A DNA stretch of 64,000 nucleotides from Alviniconcha marisindica (taxonomy: Eukaryota > Mollusca > Gastropoda > Provannidae), in contig JABMCL010000865.1 in the NCBI GenBank assembly GCA_018857735.1, forward strand, positions 297,001 to 361,000, written 5' to 3'. The position numbers and the translations under genes are program-made. The notes under the pieces were generated by a model. It saw only the letters and a list, made by a program, of their open reading frames with translations. It was not told the origin of the DNA and did not search any database. This document shows, in pieces, positions 11,601-22,887 of the stretch (the first letter of the stretch is position 1; every line of letters starts with the position of its first letter).

Positions 11601-14600
11601 TTGTGAAGATTGAAAGTATTCCAAATCTTCAGCAAACCATCTTCTTCTTTTAGAGTTTTTAATATGAATACTTGTTGAACGCCTCATCTCAAGATACGCC
11701 TTAAGCGCTTCACAATGGCAACCATAGCTCTATTGTCTGCATCTGTGCTCTAGTTGTACGCAATTCTGAATGGGTGACTGCAGCTTTACACATCACAGTT
11801 TGAATATCTAACAAGGTAGTTACAGTGCTGTTTGGTTTAGTTGTTACATGGCTGGTGCCACATGAAACTGCTGCCATCTCAGCGCAAGTTCTGTGTACAC
11901 CATGCAACCATGCATCAGTTTACAATGTCACTTTATTCAAAGCCATACATGTAGGATGCATGCGTGTTTAGCTGTAGCTTACCTTTCTGGCAGAATAACT
12001 GAAATCTTTTACATGCTACTGTGGTAACAGAGGTGGAGCAGATACCGAAATAAGACTTATTCAGTTCAATTAAAAAAACTCTTGATCATCCCACAAGGGA
12101 CAATTTTGTTGTGGTCTTAAGAGTTAGAACAGAAAGTTGACCCCGTAGATGAAAATTCTCCTGCTGCTCCTACCACTACCAGGACTCAGACCCAAGACAT
12201 TTTAATCACAAGTGTATCACTCTACCACTGAGACATCCCTGCTGCACACCACAGAGACAGTCAGGCATTTTACACATAACCGGTGGAAAAGATTTATTTT
12301 AAAAAAACTTTTAAAAACTTGATACTTGTGGGCTGTCATAAAACTGGCTAAAGGAAGTGATCTTTTAGCTTTAGTTCAGTGCAGCAGTACACCAGGACAT
12401 TACACATTTGTAAAGCAACTCATTCCCCTGTCCACACATGCTAATATCAATTTTGATGAAAATTCACAAGACTGTTACGAAACAATTTTTTCAAACACTT
12501 CATAAGAAAGTACTCAAATGCAGTTTTGTACAGTTCTTTCTTCTATTTCTAATAAGATTACTGCCCCCAAATTGATGGAATTCTGTCTCTTGATGGTAAA
12601 ATCTGATGTTTGAGTAATACAGTCCTCACAAGACAGTATACACTTTGCTTTGAGTCTTCATTTTTCTTCTTTCGATTTGATCAAACCCTTCATCAGGAAT
12701 CTACGACTAGCTCAACCTTAAGTTGGATAGACATACTATGATACTTGTTATTTTGTCAATCAGGGCAGAACAAAAGTTAAAATTCATTAAGTTACATTAT
12801 ATGAAAGTTCGGTTCACTGTGCATGACGCATATATCACTTTTCGACTGGGAACAAATAAATTCAGCCTTAATGCACCCGGAAGGCAGAAATTTGGATGGT
12901 GGAATTCCTGACATCAGGCACAGCATGCAAAACTACATTCTGCTTTACTCCTGGTTATGAAATACAAGAGCAAAACTTTGATAACTCTGGACTGTAAACA
13001 AAGAGGAACTTAATTTCTGCATCCATTGTACAGTTATGGGACCCTAATAGTAATTTAAACAAGGCTAAGAACATGTCAGATTCTAACAGTAAACCGTGCT
13101 CACACACAAACACCAAAAAACAAGGAAGGCAGGAAGAGGTTAGAGTATACCACTTCATAAACATATCTATAGTTAAAGGACAGAACTGACAGCCCTAGCT
13201 TTTAATTGTCACAGTGTCCACACAGCATGTCGTAATACTAGCAGGAATCAATCAAGGTTTACAGTTTAACACATACCATCAAGCAAGTCTGTAGGAATGA
13301 GACCCATAGACGACCTGGAGCTCACATCAGTCGAGTCACTTTTACTGTGGACAAATCAGCCAGTGTTACATCAGTTGGCTACTTGACATTTGATTCTAGC
13401 AACTACAAAGGCAAATTCAAAACACTGGCTAAGTGGCTTAGGACATCCTTCCTCCAACCATTGCCGTAACTGGTTACACTACAGATCTCTCGTTTATCAA
13501 CTAACTGACAGCTTTTTTGTTGGTGCTCAAATGGCAGTAATCATACAAACAACTGTAAATATATCAGGCTGCACTTCTCACATAAATGTTCAAGCTGCTC
13601 ACACTGCCACAAACCAAAATCGTTTGAAATGAGATGGAACAAATATTTTACCCAGTGTGGACATGCCCGATATTTACATGTGTGCTTCAATGCTAAGCTG
13701 CCTTAAGTCTTAGTGATAAAACCTTTTGCAAAATATAATGGAGGGTGCAGACAGCATGAGACATATACAGGTGATTCTGGGAGACAGCTGCGCAGATATA
13801 ATGAGCGTCCATTCAATGGCGTAACCAATTATGGCAGAGTTTGGAGGAAGGGTACTGGAAAAAGAGGCTTGCAGTGTGCTGTGATGGTCATATCAGGGTG
13901 AAAAAAAATCCATCAAATAACAAATATGACTGAGTATTAACTACTCTATGACACACATCATTTTATGTCTGAAGGGGTTTGAGAACTATGAATTGAAAGC
14001 ATCAGGTCAAAAACAGGAACGAAACAATTTTGGGCATGAAGCAAAGCAGGAAAAGCCTTAGTCTAAATCCATGCTTAAATGAAGGAACATTGTTAGAGAG
14101 GTATGGATTCCCAGCACCATCACTCTGGCATTTGTGCTACCCACTGTCACTGTGGACAGCAGCTCATCGGTAGGCGAATTACTGGCTCAATATCGGTATG
14201 GAAATTAGCAAGGATATTAATAACAACCAGGGTAACAACTAACAGATACTGAAAACTTGTCTTTAGTTTTTTTTAAAAGAAGCCATTTAGATATATATAT
14301 ATATATAAACAGAAGAGTAATTCCAGGAGCCTCTAAGCATAACAGGTACTCCTCTAAGCTGCAAGTGAAAAGAAATATCGTCACTATTTGCAAAAAACTG
14401 TAACATGTTTTGCAACACACCCTCCTTTATTAGACTTATGGACAAGAGCTCAACATGTCTGGCAACCAAATCACTGGAAGCAGTTACTCAATTATCAATA
14501 CATACTTTGTCTCTTGATCTGCACTGCCTAAATCTTCTGTGGCACCAGAGAACTGGATGAGGTTAGGACCAGAGTCGCCTGCAGCTGCCTTGTCTGGTGG

Positions 14601-15403
14601 AGAATGATCTGAGCTTGTGTTGAATTTCAGCTGCTTCAGCTGATTGGTCAAGTCAACGGCGGAAACAGACTGCATCGACAGCCGCGACATGTCATCCAGA
14701 AAAGAACCTCTGGAGTCCATTGTGGCCAGCAGCCGATTTCTGTGTAATAAAATAAACAAAATTCCATCCCTTATTCTATAACATGGCTTGTCAGTTTTAG
14801 CAATCACACAAACCACATATACCACCCCCCCCCCCTTCCCCACACAGGAAAGCGTACAAATGTAGCAACTCATTCTCAAAGCTAATAAAAAAACTTTAAA
14901 AAAACTATTACTGTATTAGTGCTATATATTTAAAAATAAAAAGAACAATAACAAAAAAGTTGTGGGACTAAAGCCACTACAAAGCACAAGCACATCAGCA
15001 GTTTGAAAGAGAAAAAAAATGATTATGAAGATGAATGGCTGTTTTCACCACAAACAATGATTTAGGAAGGTTGAGGGTCAGCTCTTGGAAAAAAACTGAT
15101 GAAATTAGGTCCTCCCCATTACTACAGAAACTCTCACGCATCACCAAGAATCAAAACAACAACAACAAAAATCAACATCAAAATGGTGAAATTCACAAAA
15201 TCAGGTCATTCAATTTCAAACTTGATTTTCTGAATGCAAAAGATGCGATGGGGTGTTAACCTGTTGCTATCACGGGATACTGTTGATGCAGCCAGGGGTG
15301 CTGGGGTACAGAACAGAGTCCTGTCATCCACCCTCTCCTCCATGCCCTCTGCTGCCATGGTGATGTCACGGCTGCAGTCAAATGGTGATGCCCGCCTCTC
15401 CAT
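2690..15403 (-). CDS. Uncharacterised acidic, low-complexity protein (11 coding exons)
   Basis: I do not recognise this gene. Coding exons in transcript order are 15403-15261, 14739-14506, 13344-13277, 9626-9339, 9256-8918, 8129-8013, 7448-7339, 6348-6270, 5432-5234, 4812-4722 and 2959-2690. Every junction is GT-AG with matching phase, giving about 645 residues. The start is the first in-frame ATG after a stop in the leader exon and has A at -3 and G at +4. The product is rich in Ser, Glu and Asp and lacks a signal peptide, membrane segment or catalytic motif. It has a four-unit 12-residue repeat (9470-9570), an acidic block (about 9020-9250), a short polyglutamine (about 5340), and an Asn-Pro-Phe motif six residues from the C terminus, which in other proteins can bind EH domains. 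It is divergent from CEP89. The 9339-to-9256 junction is the weakest part of the model. Confidence 0.72.
3420..4722. repeat. Minisatellite with embedded (TAC)n, abutting a splice donor
   Basis: About 25 units of CACTGGCTGTGGACTGGTTT plus GTGCTGACTGGTGT are joined by variable TAC runs of 2-7. The last unit runs into the donor of the acidic-protein exon 4722-4812 (minus strand). Decayed copies occur near 3090-3180. Confidence 0.93.
4918..4970 (+). repeat. Short dispersed repeat family C
   Basis: TTTTTAATGCTCAGTCAACC followed by ATGATGGTTGTATCAGGGC recurs at 31218-31265 (plus), and inverted at about 54350-54400 and 54500-54545. It is probably the end of an interspersed element. Confidence 0.55.
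6352..6530. repeat. About 36-bp repeat abutting a splice acceptor
   Basis: Copies of ACAACACAGAAAATACTGCA and TGAGCACACACT begin four bases outside the exon 6270-6348 of the minus-strand gene. On the minus strand the units repeat the pyrimidine-rich 3' splice region (TTCTGTGTTGTTT). Confidence 0.85.
6541..7275. repeat. About 28-40-bp minisatellite
   Basis: Units of TACTACAGCCAGGATTGG and TGGAATAAAG, some with an extra AGGGATTGG, make more than 15 copies to 7035, interrupted by unique sequence (about 7036-7155), then degenerate copies to 7275. It lies in the intron between exons 7339-7448 and 6270-6348. Confidence 0.92.
9470..9570 (-). repeat. Coding minisatellite: 36-bp (12-residue) repeat in the acidic-protein gene
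   Basis: Four consecutive 36-bp units encode variants of K-E-R-E-A-E-S-(S/T)-L-S-(S/T)-G. The unit is a multiple of three, so copy changes keep the frame. The last unit diverges to C-K-E-K-T-A-D-S. The repeat lies inside the exon 9339-9626. Confidence 0.8.
11020..11245 (+). repeat. Dispersed repeat family B
   Basis: Contains TTCATGGAAACTGGTCAGA, CAGATACATGGCCA and CTGCTCCCTTCCCCATCTAG, shared with 16145-16515 (plus) and, inverted, with 26455-26800 and part of 21425-21605. Probably an old transposed element of about 350 bp. Confidence 0.7.
11640..12245 (-). mobile_element. tRNA-derived SINE-like element, longest copy
   Basis: The head (12245-12190, minus) has an A-box-like GTCTCAGTGGTAGAG and a B-box-like GGTCTGAGTCC, as in tRNA-derived SINEs. 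The body runs to a tail with CTTGAGATGAGGCG and an A-rich end. Shorter copies of the body occur at 20720-20965 (minus), 31855-32035 (plus) and 37595-37805 (plus). Confidence 0.7.
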
Positions 15404-16144
15404 CTTACTTGAATCCTGAAAATCTAGGCAGAAAAACAAATTTTAAAAGAAAAATCCAGGCTGAGAGAAAAACAGACCACCTCATTAGCAGTCCTGACAC
15501 TTGAGAGAAGAAGAAAAAAATCCAGAAAGAATGCAACTTACCGCATTTTTATTTGGTATCAACCAGAGCAACACCAATATTCATTAATAACCCAACAACT
15601 CGGCAAACTGTCTAATTTCATAATGGTGTTATCCAATTTTCCCACTCTTGTTCAGACTCAACGTTTAATTTACTTTCAAATGGTCAGTATTTAAACAATT
15701 TAAACGTGCTGCTGTGATGCTTTTTTAAACACATAAGTTACTAAAAATAGTAACTGGATTTGAACACCTGATCTTGTCAACCCCACAGGGTTACCTTAGG
15801 ATAATAGGAATGAAGCAAACATTGTCATAAATCAAATTTTATCAATACACATCAAACACAGCTTTTCTCATGTCTCAAACTGTACTCATTAGATCAACAA
15901 GATCAGTGTAACTAAACCTTCTCCCTTTGGTTAGTTCTTCAGCCCCTTCACTTGAATTCTCCGTCATCTAGGCCACAATCTTCACAAACTGCAGCCAGTG
16001 TCAACTACTGAGTCAAATTCTCAAAACAACTATGACCAGATGTGACTGACTCTTTTCTACTGACTAACTGAGGGACTGGTGCCAGCAATGACCAATGCTG
16101 CCTGGGGACTTCTTCCAGTACCAGAGCCCAGCAGACACATCAGA

Positions 16145-16515
16145 CAAAAGTGGTTCATGGAAACTGGTCAGATAAACACTCCAACTGGCCAGTCAGATAC
16201 ATGGCTGTCTATACTACTACTAGAGTTCTACTACTAACTACAGTAGTAGCAAACACACTGCTCCCTTCCCCATCCAGAGCTCTCTCTCTCACACACACAC
16301 ATACACTCCCTTCCCCATCTAGAACTCTCTCTCTCTCTCACACACACACCATGCACTCTCTTTCTCTCTCTGTGCTGTTTGTTGTTTTTGTCCTTTTTTA
16401 ATTTTAGAAGTAATAGAACTGATCAAAGAAAATAACAGCCAGTACTTCTAACCAACCGCTGATTTTCTTTCCATTTTAATATGCTGATCTTAACCGGTAA
16501 AATACCAGTTAACAC
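16145..16515 (+). repeat. Dispersed repeat family B, copy with internal CT/CA microsatellite
   Basis: The longest plus-strand copy: TTCATGGAAACTGGTCAGAT, then TACATGGCTG, CTCCCTTCCCCATC, CT/CA-rich tracts, AACAGCCAGT and TTAACCGGTAAAATACCAGT. Confidence 0.7.
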
Positions 16516-17149
16516 CTGTCGCAACAGTCATTCACAATCAATAGTTATACTTATAGTAAAGCTAGCTAAGTAGTATTTCTGTCCTTTTGTTGAACTTCAA
16601 CATTCCAAGAACTGTTACTTTGTTAGTGTTACTGTTAGTGTTACACTTCATCCTGGACTGAATTATTAAATACTTTGACACTGTCAATGACAGGACCACT
16701 TCTGACGTACATAATATTGACGTCAATGTAAAGAAATAGGTAGTGCATATTATCCGAAAAATCTAATGTTAATTTTTTTTACAAAAATGGGGTTGGGGGG
16801 TTGGGGGGGGGGGGGGGAATTATACTGATCTTGATGTGTACAATTGAATTTGATACTATAAATATAATATAATGAAAGACCTAGGTTTACCCACAGCAAC
16901 CAAACTGAAGAGAAAAATTGGCAAGTGGCTTAATGCTTTTGTTTGTCACCTGAGGCCAGATTCCTGGAGTAGACGCAAGCGACGTACGCCACAGAAACAG
17001 ATTGATTGAATCAGAATAAAAACAGTGCAAGTCGATTCCTCTAAGTCTAACTGGAGTGGCTTGAAAAAAACATATGGAGAGCGAAATGTAATTGTTACTG
17101 CATTACTCCGAAAAAAAGAAGGTCGGTCAGAATGGGTATGATGACTTAC

Positions 17150-17240
17150 TTCTTTGTTAGACAGCACACAATTAAATCAAAAACAAAGTTTTCGTCTTCT
17201 TTGCCTGATTTGAAAGTCCGCCATTCTTGCGAGGAACAAA
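17150..17240 (-). other. 5' leader exon of the acidic-protein gene, with a short uORF
   Basis: A strong donor (GAA|GTAAGT) ends this exon at 17150; it joins the acceptor at 15415 (TTTTCAG). An ATG at 17224 (AAGAATGGC context) opens a 15-codon ORF that stops at TGA before the donor, so it cannot be the main start. The first ATG in frame with the rest of the gene lies at 15403, 12 nt into the next exon. The 5' limit is not visible and is set by guess. Confidence 0.5.
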
Positions 17241-17721
17241 TCCAAACTGGCTGAGTAAGAAAGCTTTTGATTGGACACACGGATCAAAGCATCAAGAAAC
17301 TTAACTACTTCCAAAAAACACGCTTGGTTATGCCCCTTCCTCTACAAACTTTGGAGTTGTGCCAGGCTAATCTTTGATTCCTTCTTCGAGCCTGCAATGT
17401 ACCCCTGTTTTCAGTGGTGGCAATGGTTTTTACAGAGCTTCCATAACTGGTCCCCAGCGTGAGTATGGTTTTCAAATTTGATGAACAATTTATGATTTGA
17501 CTAGTCATGAAAAGTCTTACTGATATTTATTTGCATGTATAAATACTAAAATTAAGACAATAAAGACAATAGGCGAACACAGTTTGAAAAATATAATTAA
17601 CTTTGAAAGTCACTGACAGACATCAACTATGAAAAACACTGCACATGCTGTAAATATACAGATGAAAAAAAAGGATAAAACATTTTTAGTGATAATGCAG
17701 ACGACACATTCCTTAACTCTT

Positions 17722-17733
17722 TGCGCATGCGCA
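17722..17733. promoter_or_regulatory. Palindromic NRF1-type site in a bidirectional promoter
   Basis: TGCGCATGCGCA matches the established NRF1 consensus (YGCGCAYGCGCR) on both strands. It sits 34 bp upstream of the CEP89 start codon and about 0.5 kb from the leader exon of the divergent gene. NRF1 sites are typical of TATA-less promoters of housekeeping genes. Function is inferred from motif and position. Confidence 0.65.
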
Positions 17734-17766
17734 ACTAAGTATAGTTTTGTTTCGAAAGCAGTCAAA

Positions 17767-18915
17767 ATGATCGGCCGTCGAAAGGCAAGAAAGAAACCCA
17801 GTGCTTCAACATTGGTGAGTGAGTTTCATACACACGATGGGTCAACGTTTTTCTTGGGGATATTTTCCTGAGGTCAAATATTTTCTGCTCGTTTGATCGA
17901 CGGACAAGTTTGCCTCGTAAGCCGCGGCATGTCGTAACGCGTCGTTGGTTTTCCGCATTGTTTTGTATTCAGTGGGGTCTTAGCTTGCTTTCTTTTGTTC
18001 TCTTCGTAATGAGCTTTATTCCTTATGGACTCTAAACCCCAAAGCATCCAATCTGAATAAGCCCGCTAGTAATACTATAGAGTGCAAGTTACCAGATAAG
18101 GATCGATAGGCCCAATACTAAATGAAAGCTTTCTTAGCGACAGTAAAGGGACGTAACGCTGGACGTGGGGCTAGATCATGGAAGACCAGCAAGCTGCAAG
18201 CGAAGGAGAGGAAAGGTGATATTGTGAATTATTTAGCGATGTTTGCCTGCTTGGAAGCGTTGTAGCGCGCGAACATCTGTGCACCTTGTTTCTGCAAAAC
18301 TGGGTCCCAGTCTTTCACCGGGCTCAACAAATTAAGACTTGACAGATCAATGCCATTCACAGCACTCAGTAGTCCATTTTCACACAATGACTACTGAGGC
18401 AGCATTGTTATGCGAGTTTATTGTGTTTATAATAACTGTTATATAGCGCTATACCCCATAAACATTTACAAGCTAGCGGCGCTTGTGTTGTTATATGGAG
18501 GGGGGAGGCGAGGAGGGGGGGGGGTGGTAAAGTGATTATGTGTACACAGCCTTTTTTATAAAGCTCATCTTGTGCTTGTGCTTTTAAAAACTGCTTGAGC
18601 TAGTTAAAGTGATAAATAAATTAGATTGGTATGTTTGGTTAAAAACAATTCTGCTTGTTTTGAAAGTGTTCATTTGAACTTGGAGGAGTGTTATGTGGTT
18701 TTTGATGTGTCATTAACTGATGAAGGGCAAGGAGGTAGTTCATGGTCTTGGTATTATAAGGTACATACCTTTATTCATGAGTATGAGAAAGGGGCAGTCA
18801 GCTCCCCAGTACTTCTTGCTGTCCATTTTTTGCTGCCTGTGCCACAGTCAAAGTTCCTTTTTCTTTTACGCACCAAAGGAAAATGGATTTCTGTCAGTTT
18901 TTGAGGCTGTGGTTG

Positions 18916-18947
<32 letters not shown>

Positions 18948-19690
18948 ATTTCTGGCAGAGGTACCTTACTCTGTGCAGTATATCAGTAGGAGAGTCAGCA
19001 GTGCAGAGCCAGATCATTCACTCTCAAACGCCAAGTTAAGCACAGTCAAACATGGTCCCCTCGTGGATGGTTGACCATTATGTGCTAGGCTTTGCACACA
19101 ACCCAAGGATCACTGTATGAGTATAAACTTTAATCTGCTGTAAACTGACCTTTATTGAATGTCTCCAGTTTGATGCAATTAAATTTTCTACAGCTCCCAC
19201 AAAGTCACAGCATTTAAACCAACTTCACCAATAAATTCCCCACAGCGCCCTTTAACAGCAGTAATAACACCAGCAGACACTGATTTCAGGAGCTGATTGG
19301 TCCTGCCCTCATCCCAGCCGTCTCGCTGACAGCTGTACCCAGAAGTCCTCCCCCCAAAGCACCACCAGGCACACCCATTGGCCTCGCCTCTGCTGTGTTT
19401 GGCTCCTCTTTTCGTGGCCAAGCTATGGGAGAGCCATCACGCAATGCAGATGATGGAGCGTTCAGTGATCCAGAGAGTAGTCTGTATGACTACCAGCAGA
19501 TGGAGGAGGCTGGGTAGGTATTAGTTTCAAGGGCATCCCAAGTTATAAAAAGCGTTTTTTTTCTTTCTTTCTTTTCTGTGGTATCATTTGTAAATTTATA
19601 CATAGATCTGTGAATTGATTATAAGAATTCAGTTTGTTTTGCTTGGTGACTGAAGCTGTGTGAGCAAAAGGGAGGGAGTGTATGGATGTT

Positions 19691-19742
<52 letters not shown>

Positions 19743-21570
19743 CTCTTGTAAGAGTTTACTACATGACTCGGATTGTAGGAAGATGTTTGGTGTGTGAATG
19801 TGTGTGTGTGTGATGTAAATATGTATTGTGTGTGTATCTCTCTGTCTCAATATCTCCCTCCTCCCCCCACCTTTCTGTGCATATCCTGTGTTTCTGTTTG
19901 ATCATTGTCAGTTGGTGGACATGTAGTCTTCTTGCTGCAGGTACTCCTCTGTGGGATTTGGCACCTGGCTGAATCAGAACAGAAAGAGCTACTCAGACAG
20001 AGACAGGGTGCCCACACCACCCTTCGTCAGAAATGCTGCCACCATCGGCATCGTTTCACAGTCAGGTTAGCCATCAGCTTCACCCATACTTCCATACCCC
20101 AGGGCTGGCAGCACAGTAAAGTTGGTCTGAAATTTGACCATATGGCATACAGCTGTTTGTAGACATGTATAGGGTTCGTTGCTTTGTAGGCAGCTTCATG
20201 CTGTTTTAGTCAGTTAGATTGTCTGTTCCTCAAAGGTGTATTTTGTTGTGACTGATGTAGAAATGGTCAAGCAATGTCACATAATAAATTGTGAATGTAT
20301 AATAAAGTAATTCAGCAATGATCTGTACTTGTTTACCTGGATGCATCATTTTAAATTTTGTTGCAGATTACTAAACAGTTGCTGTATTCTAAAGCTTCAG
20401 ATCTCCAGCCAGATTAAGTGGTATTCTGTACATACTGGGTGCTACAATAAAGATGTTGCATCTTAACATGAATAAACTTCAGCTTAAAAACAAGACTCAA
20501 TAAAGCACCCTTTGACTGATCTTTGTTCCAATCTTATGTGTATATATGTTGTTGTTGATCGCTTTTATTTAGCTCTATTGTCCGCTCACGAGCAGACTTT
20601 CTGCTCTGGTGTCGTATGTGATTCTGATGATGATTCGGGACTTACTGTCCTCAGATGTCAGGCTGACATATTAGGAACAAGAGTGATTTTAAACAAGTGA
20701 CTAGCTTTTTGTAGTGTGTTTTGAATATCCACCCAAGTGGTATACTTACAGGACTGTTTGGTTATTACATGGCTGGTGCCATATGAAATTCCTGCTGTCT
20801 TGGCACATTCTGTGTACACCATACAACTGTGCACCATGTGATGTCACTTCATGCAAAGGCACATATGTAGGGTACATGTGTGTTTAGCTGTAACCTACCA
20901 CCTGCAGTTTTGGCAAAATGACTGCAATCTTTTATGTGCTAGTGCAGTAACATGGGGGTGGAATGAATACCAAAGTAATGTGTGAGTGTGTGTTTGTGTA
21001 TGTGTGTGTGTGTGTACATGTTGTTGCATACATTCATACAGAGCAAATATAAACACTTCAACTGTTTCACTTTGGATGTCTTTTGTTGGTACCAAAGCTA
21101 TAATTCATTAATTTGATATTGTTTTTGGTGACATGCTATAGGCCCACTAAAAAATGTTTTTAACTTGAAATAAAAATCTGTCTTTTATGTAACCTATGGT
21201 TTGTTGTGCTTCTTGCTTTGGGCCTACCTGTAGCATATGTAGTGTATACATCCCAGCTTTACCTGTCACAGGTGACATGTATCATATTCTGGAGCCTGAT
21301 GAAGCAGGGCCCAGTGATCCTGATCTCTACGCTGTGCCATCTAAGGGCAAAGGGCCAGGCAGAAAGGTAGGATTCTCAGCTATACTTTGTAAAAACAAAT
21401 CAATTTTTAACATGGTTTGCATTAACTGGTAATTTTCAGTATTTTACTCGTCAAGACCAGAAACGGAATCAGCAATCAGTCAGACATACTGGCTGTTATT
21501 TTGCTTGACCGGTTCTGACAAAAAAACGAAAACAACCACAGCACACAGAGAGTGAGAGCAAGAGTGTACA

Positions 21571-21606
<36 letters not shown>

Positions 21607-22249
21607 AGATAGGAAAAGGTTTATGTACCTTGTGTTTACATGCATGCCAGGTGAGATAGGCAACTCCAGTCTTTGTTGTCGTACTTGTGTGACGTCTTTT
21701 GTCTGCTGATTAACTCCCTTGTGTGTTGATTTTCCATTCAGGCCATGAAAACTCATCTCTTTCAGCAATAATATTGTGTGTGTGAGTATATATGTGTGCT
21801 TTTTATGTGTGTGTGTGTACAGGGGTGTGTCAGTGTAGGTGTGCTGATTTGTTCTGTTGATTAGTGATTTACTGTTGTTTTGTGCACCTGGCGCTGTGAT
21901 GTTCCTCGATAGGTAAAGCATATGATAATAAATGTCATTTATTATTATTATTGATGAACTTGTGTTCTTGTCAGGCCACTGCACAAATGCATTGAAAGCC
22001 AAGAGCTGCTGCGAGTTGATATTTCTTGTTGTTTGTCCGTGTCCACAGAAAGGTTCTCAGCAGAGCCTTGAGGAAGATGCTGGGTCACTGGACCGTACAC
22101 AGAAGGCCGTGCGCCAGGCCATGCAAGACGTTCACGACATGCCTGTGGAGGAAAGTGTAAGGGATTTCTACTTTGGAATATGATAGTAGAAAAGAAAAGA
22201 AAGAGAAAAAAAAGAAATTAACAAACAAAGACAAGCATACACACACATG

Positions 22250-22326
<77 letters not shown>

Positions 22327-22845
22327 ACACTCTAAACAAAGAAAAGAAAAGACTTGTCTCCATGTGTTGTGTGGGTGTTAAAAAAAAAAGCTTACTGTAT
22401 CTTTTGAAGGTGGCAAGCCTCAGTGCACTCATTGTTATATCACCCTGATAAACAGTTCCCATAAATGGGTGTCCTCCCATTTAGCCAACACATTTTAGAT
22501 GGTACCATGATGTGCAAAAACCATGGGGTGCTGGCTGAGTGAATATGACTGAGGCTTTTCAACTTAAGATCAAAGTCTAGCTTGTAGTGGTCACATGTCC
22601 ATTTGGTGACCATGCTCGATTGTGCTTAACTTGTCTTTTGAGACTCTCCTTCATAGTTGTCTGTTTTGTTAACAGATGATTCAAGATTCAAGATTACTTT
22701 ATTATCTCATCAGACAAATTAAAATGCGGCTGAACATTAACCACACCACAGTACACAATAACACATATTGTATACTATTTTAAAACTCAAAGAACAGTTA
22801 TTGAAAATACAAAAGTTACATGATAAACAAACTAGTAATTTATGT

Positions 22846-22887
<42 letters not shown>

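Larger units (their letters stand above)
9627..13276. other. Large intron of the acidic-protein gene
   Basis: No exon is supported here. It holds (CA)n near 10239-10266, a CA-associated dispersed repeat (11020-11245), (AT)n at 11568-11590 and a tRNA-derived SINE (11640-12245). The remainder is A/T-rich unique sequence. Confidence 0.5.

Noticed and set aside
12190..12245. tRNA gene on the minus strand
   Set aside because: A-box and B-box-like motifs are present, but the arms do not pair as an intact tRNA and the sequence continues into a dispersed repeat body; it is the head of a SINE.
17177..17224. ATG at 17224 as the start of the acidic protein
   Set aside because: The frame ends at TGA after 15 codons, before the donor, so it can only be a uORF.
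19195..19289. Longer CEP89 exon 2 starting at the CTACAG acceptor
   Set aside because: All frames from that acceptor meet stops before 19290; only the TTTCAG acceptor at 19289 gives an open, phase-matched exon resembling the vertebrate protein.
21496..22002. 168-codon minus-strand ORF
   Set aside because: It runs through a dispersed repeat and GT tracts in a CEP89 intron and resembles no gene.
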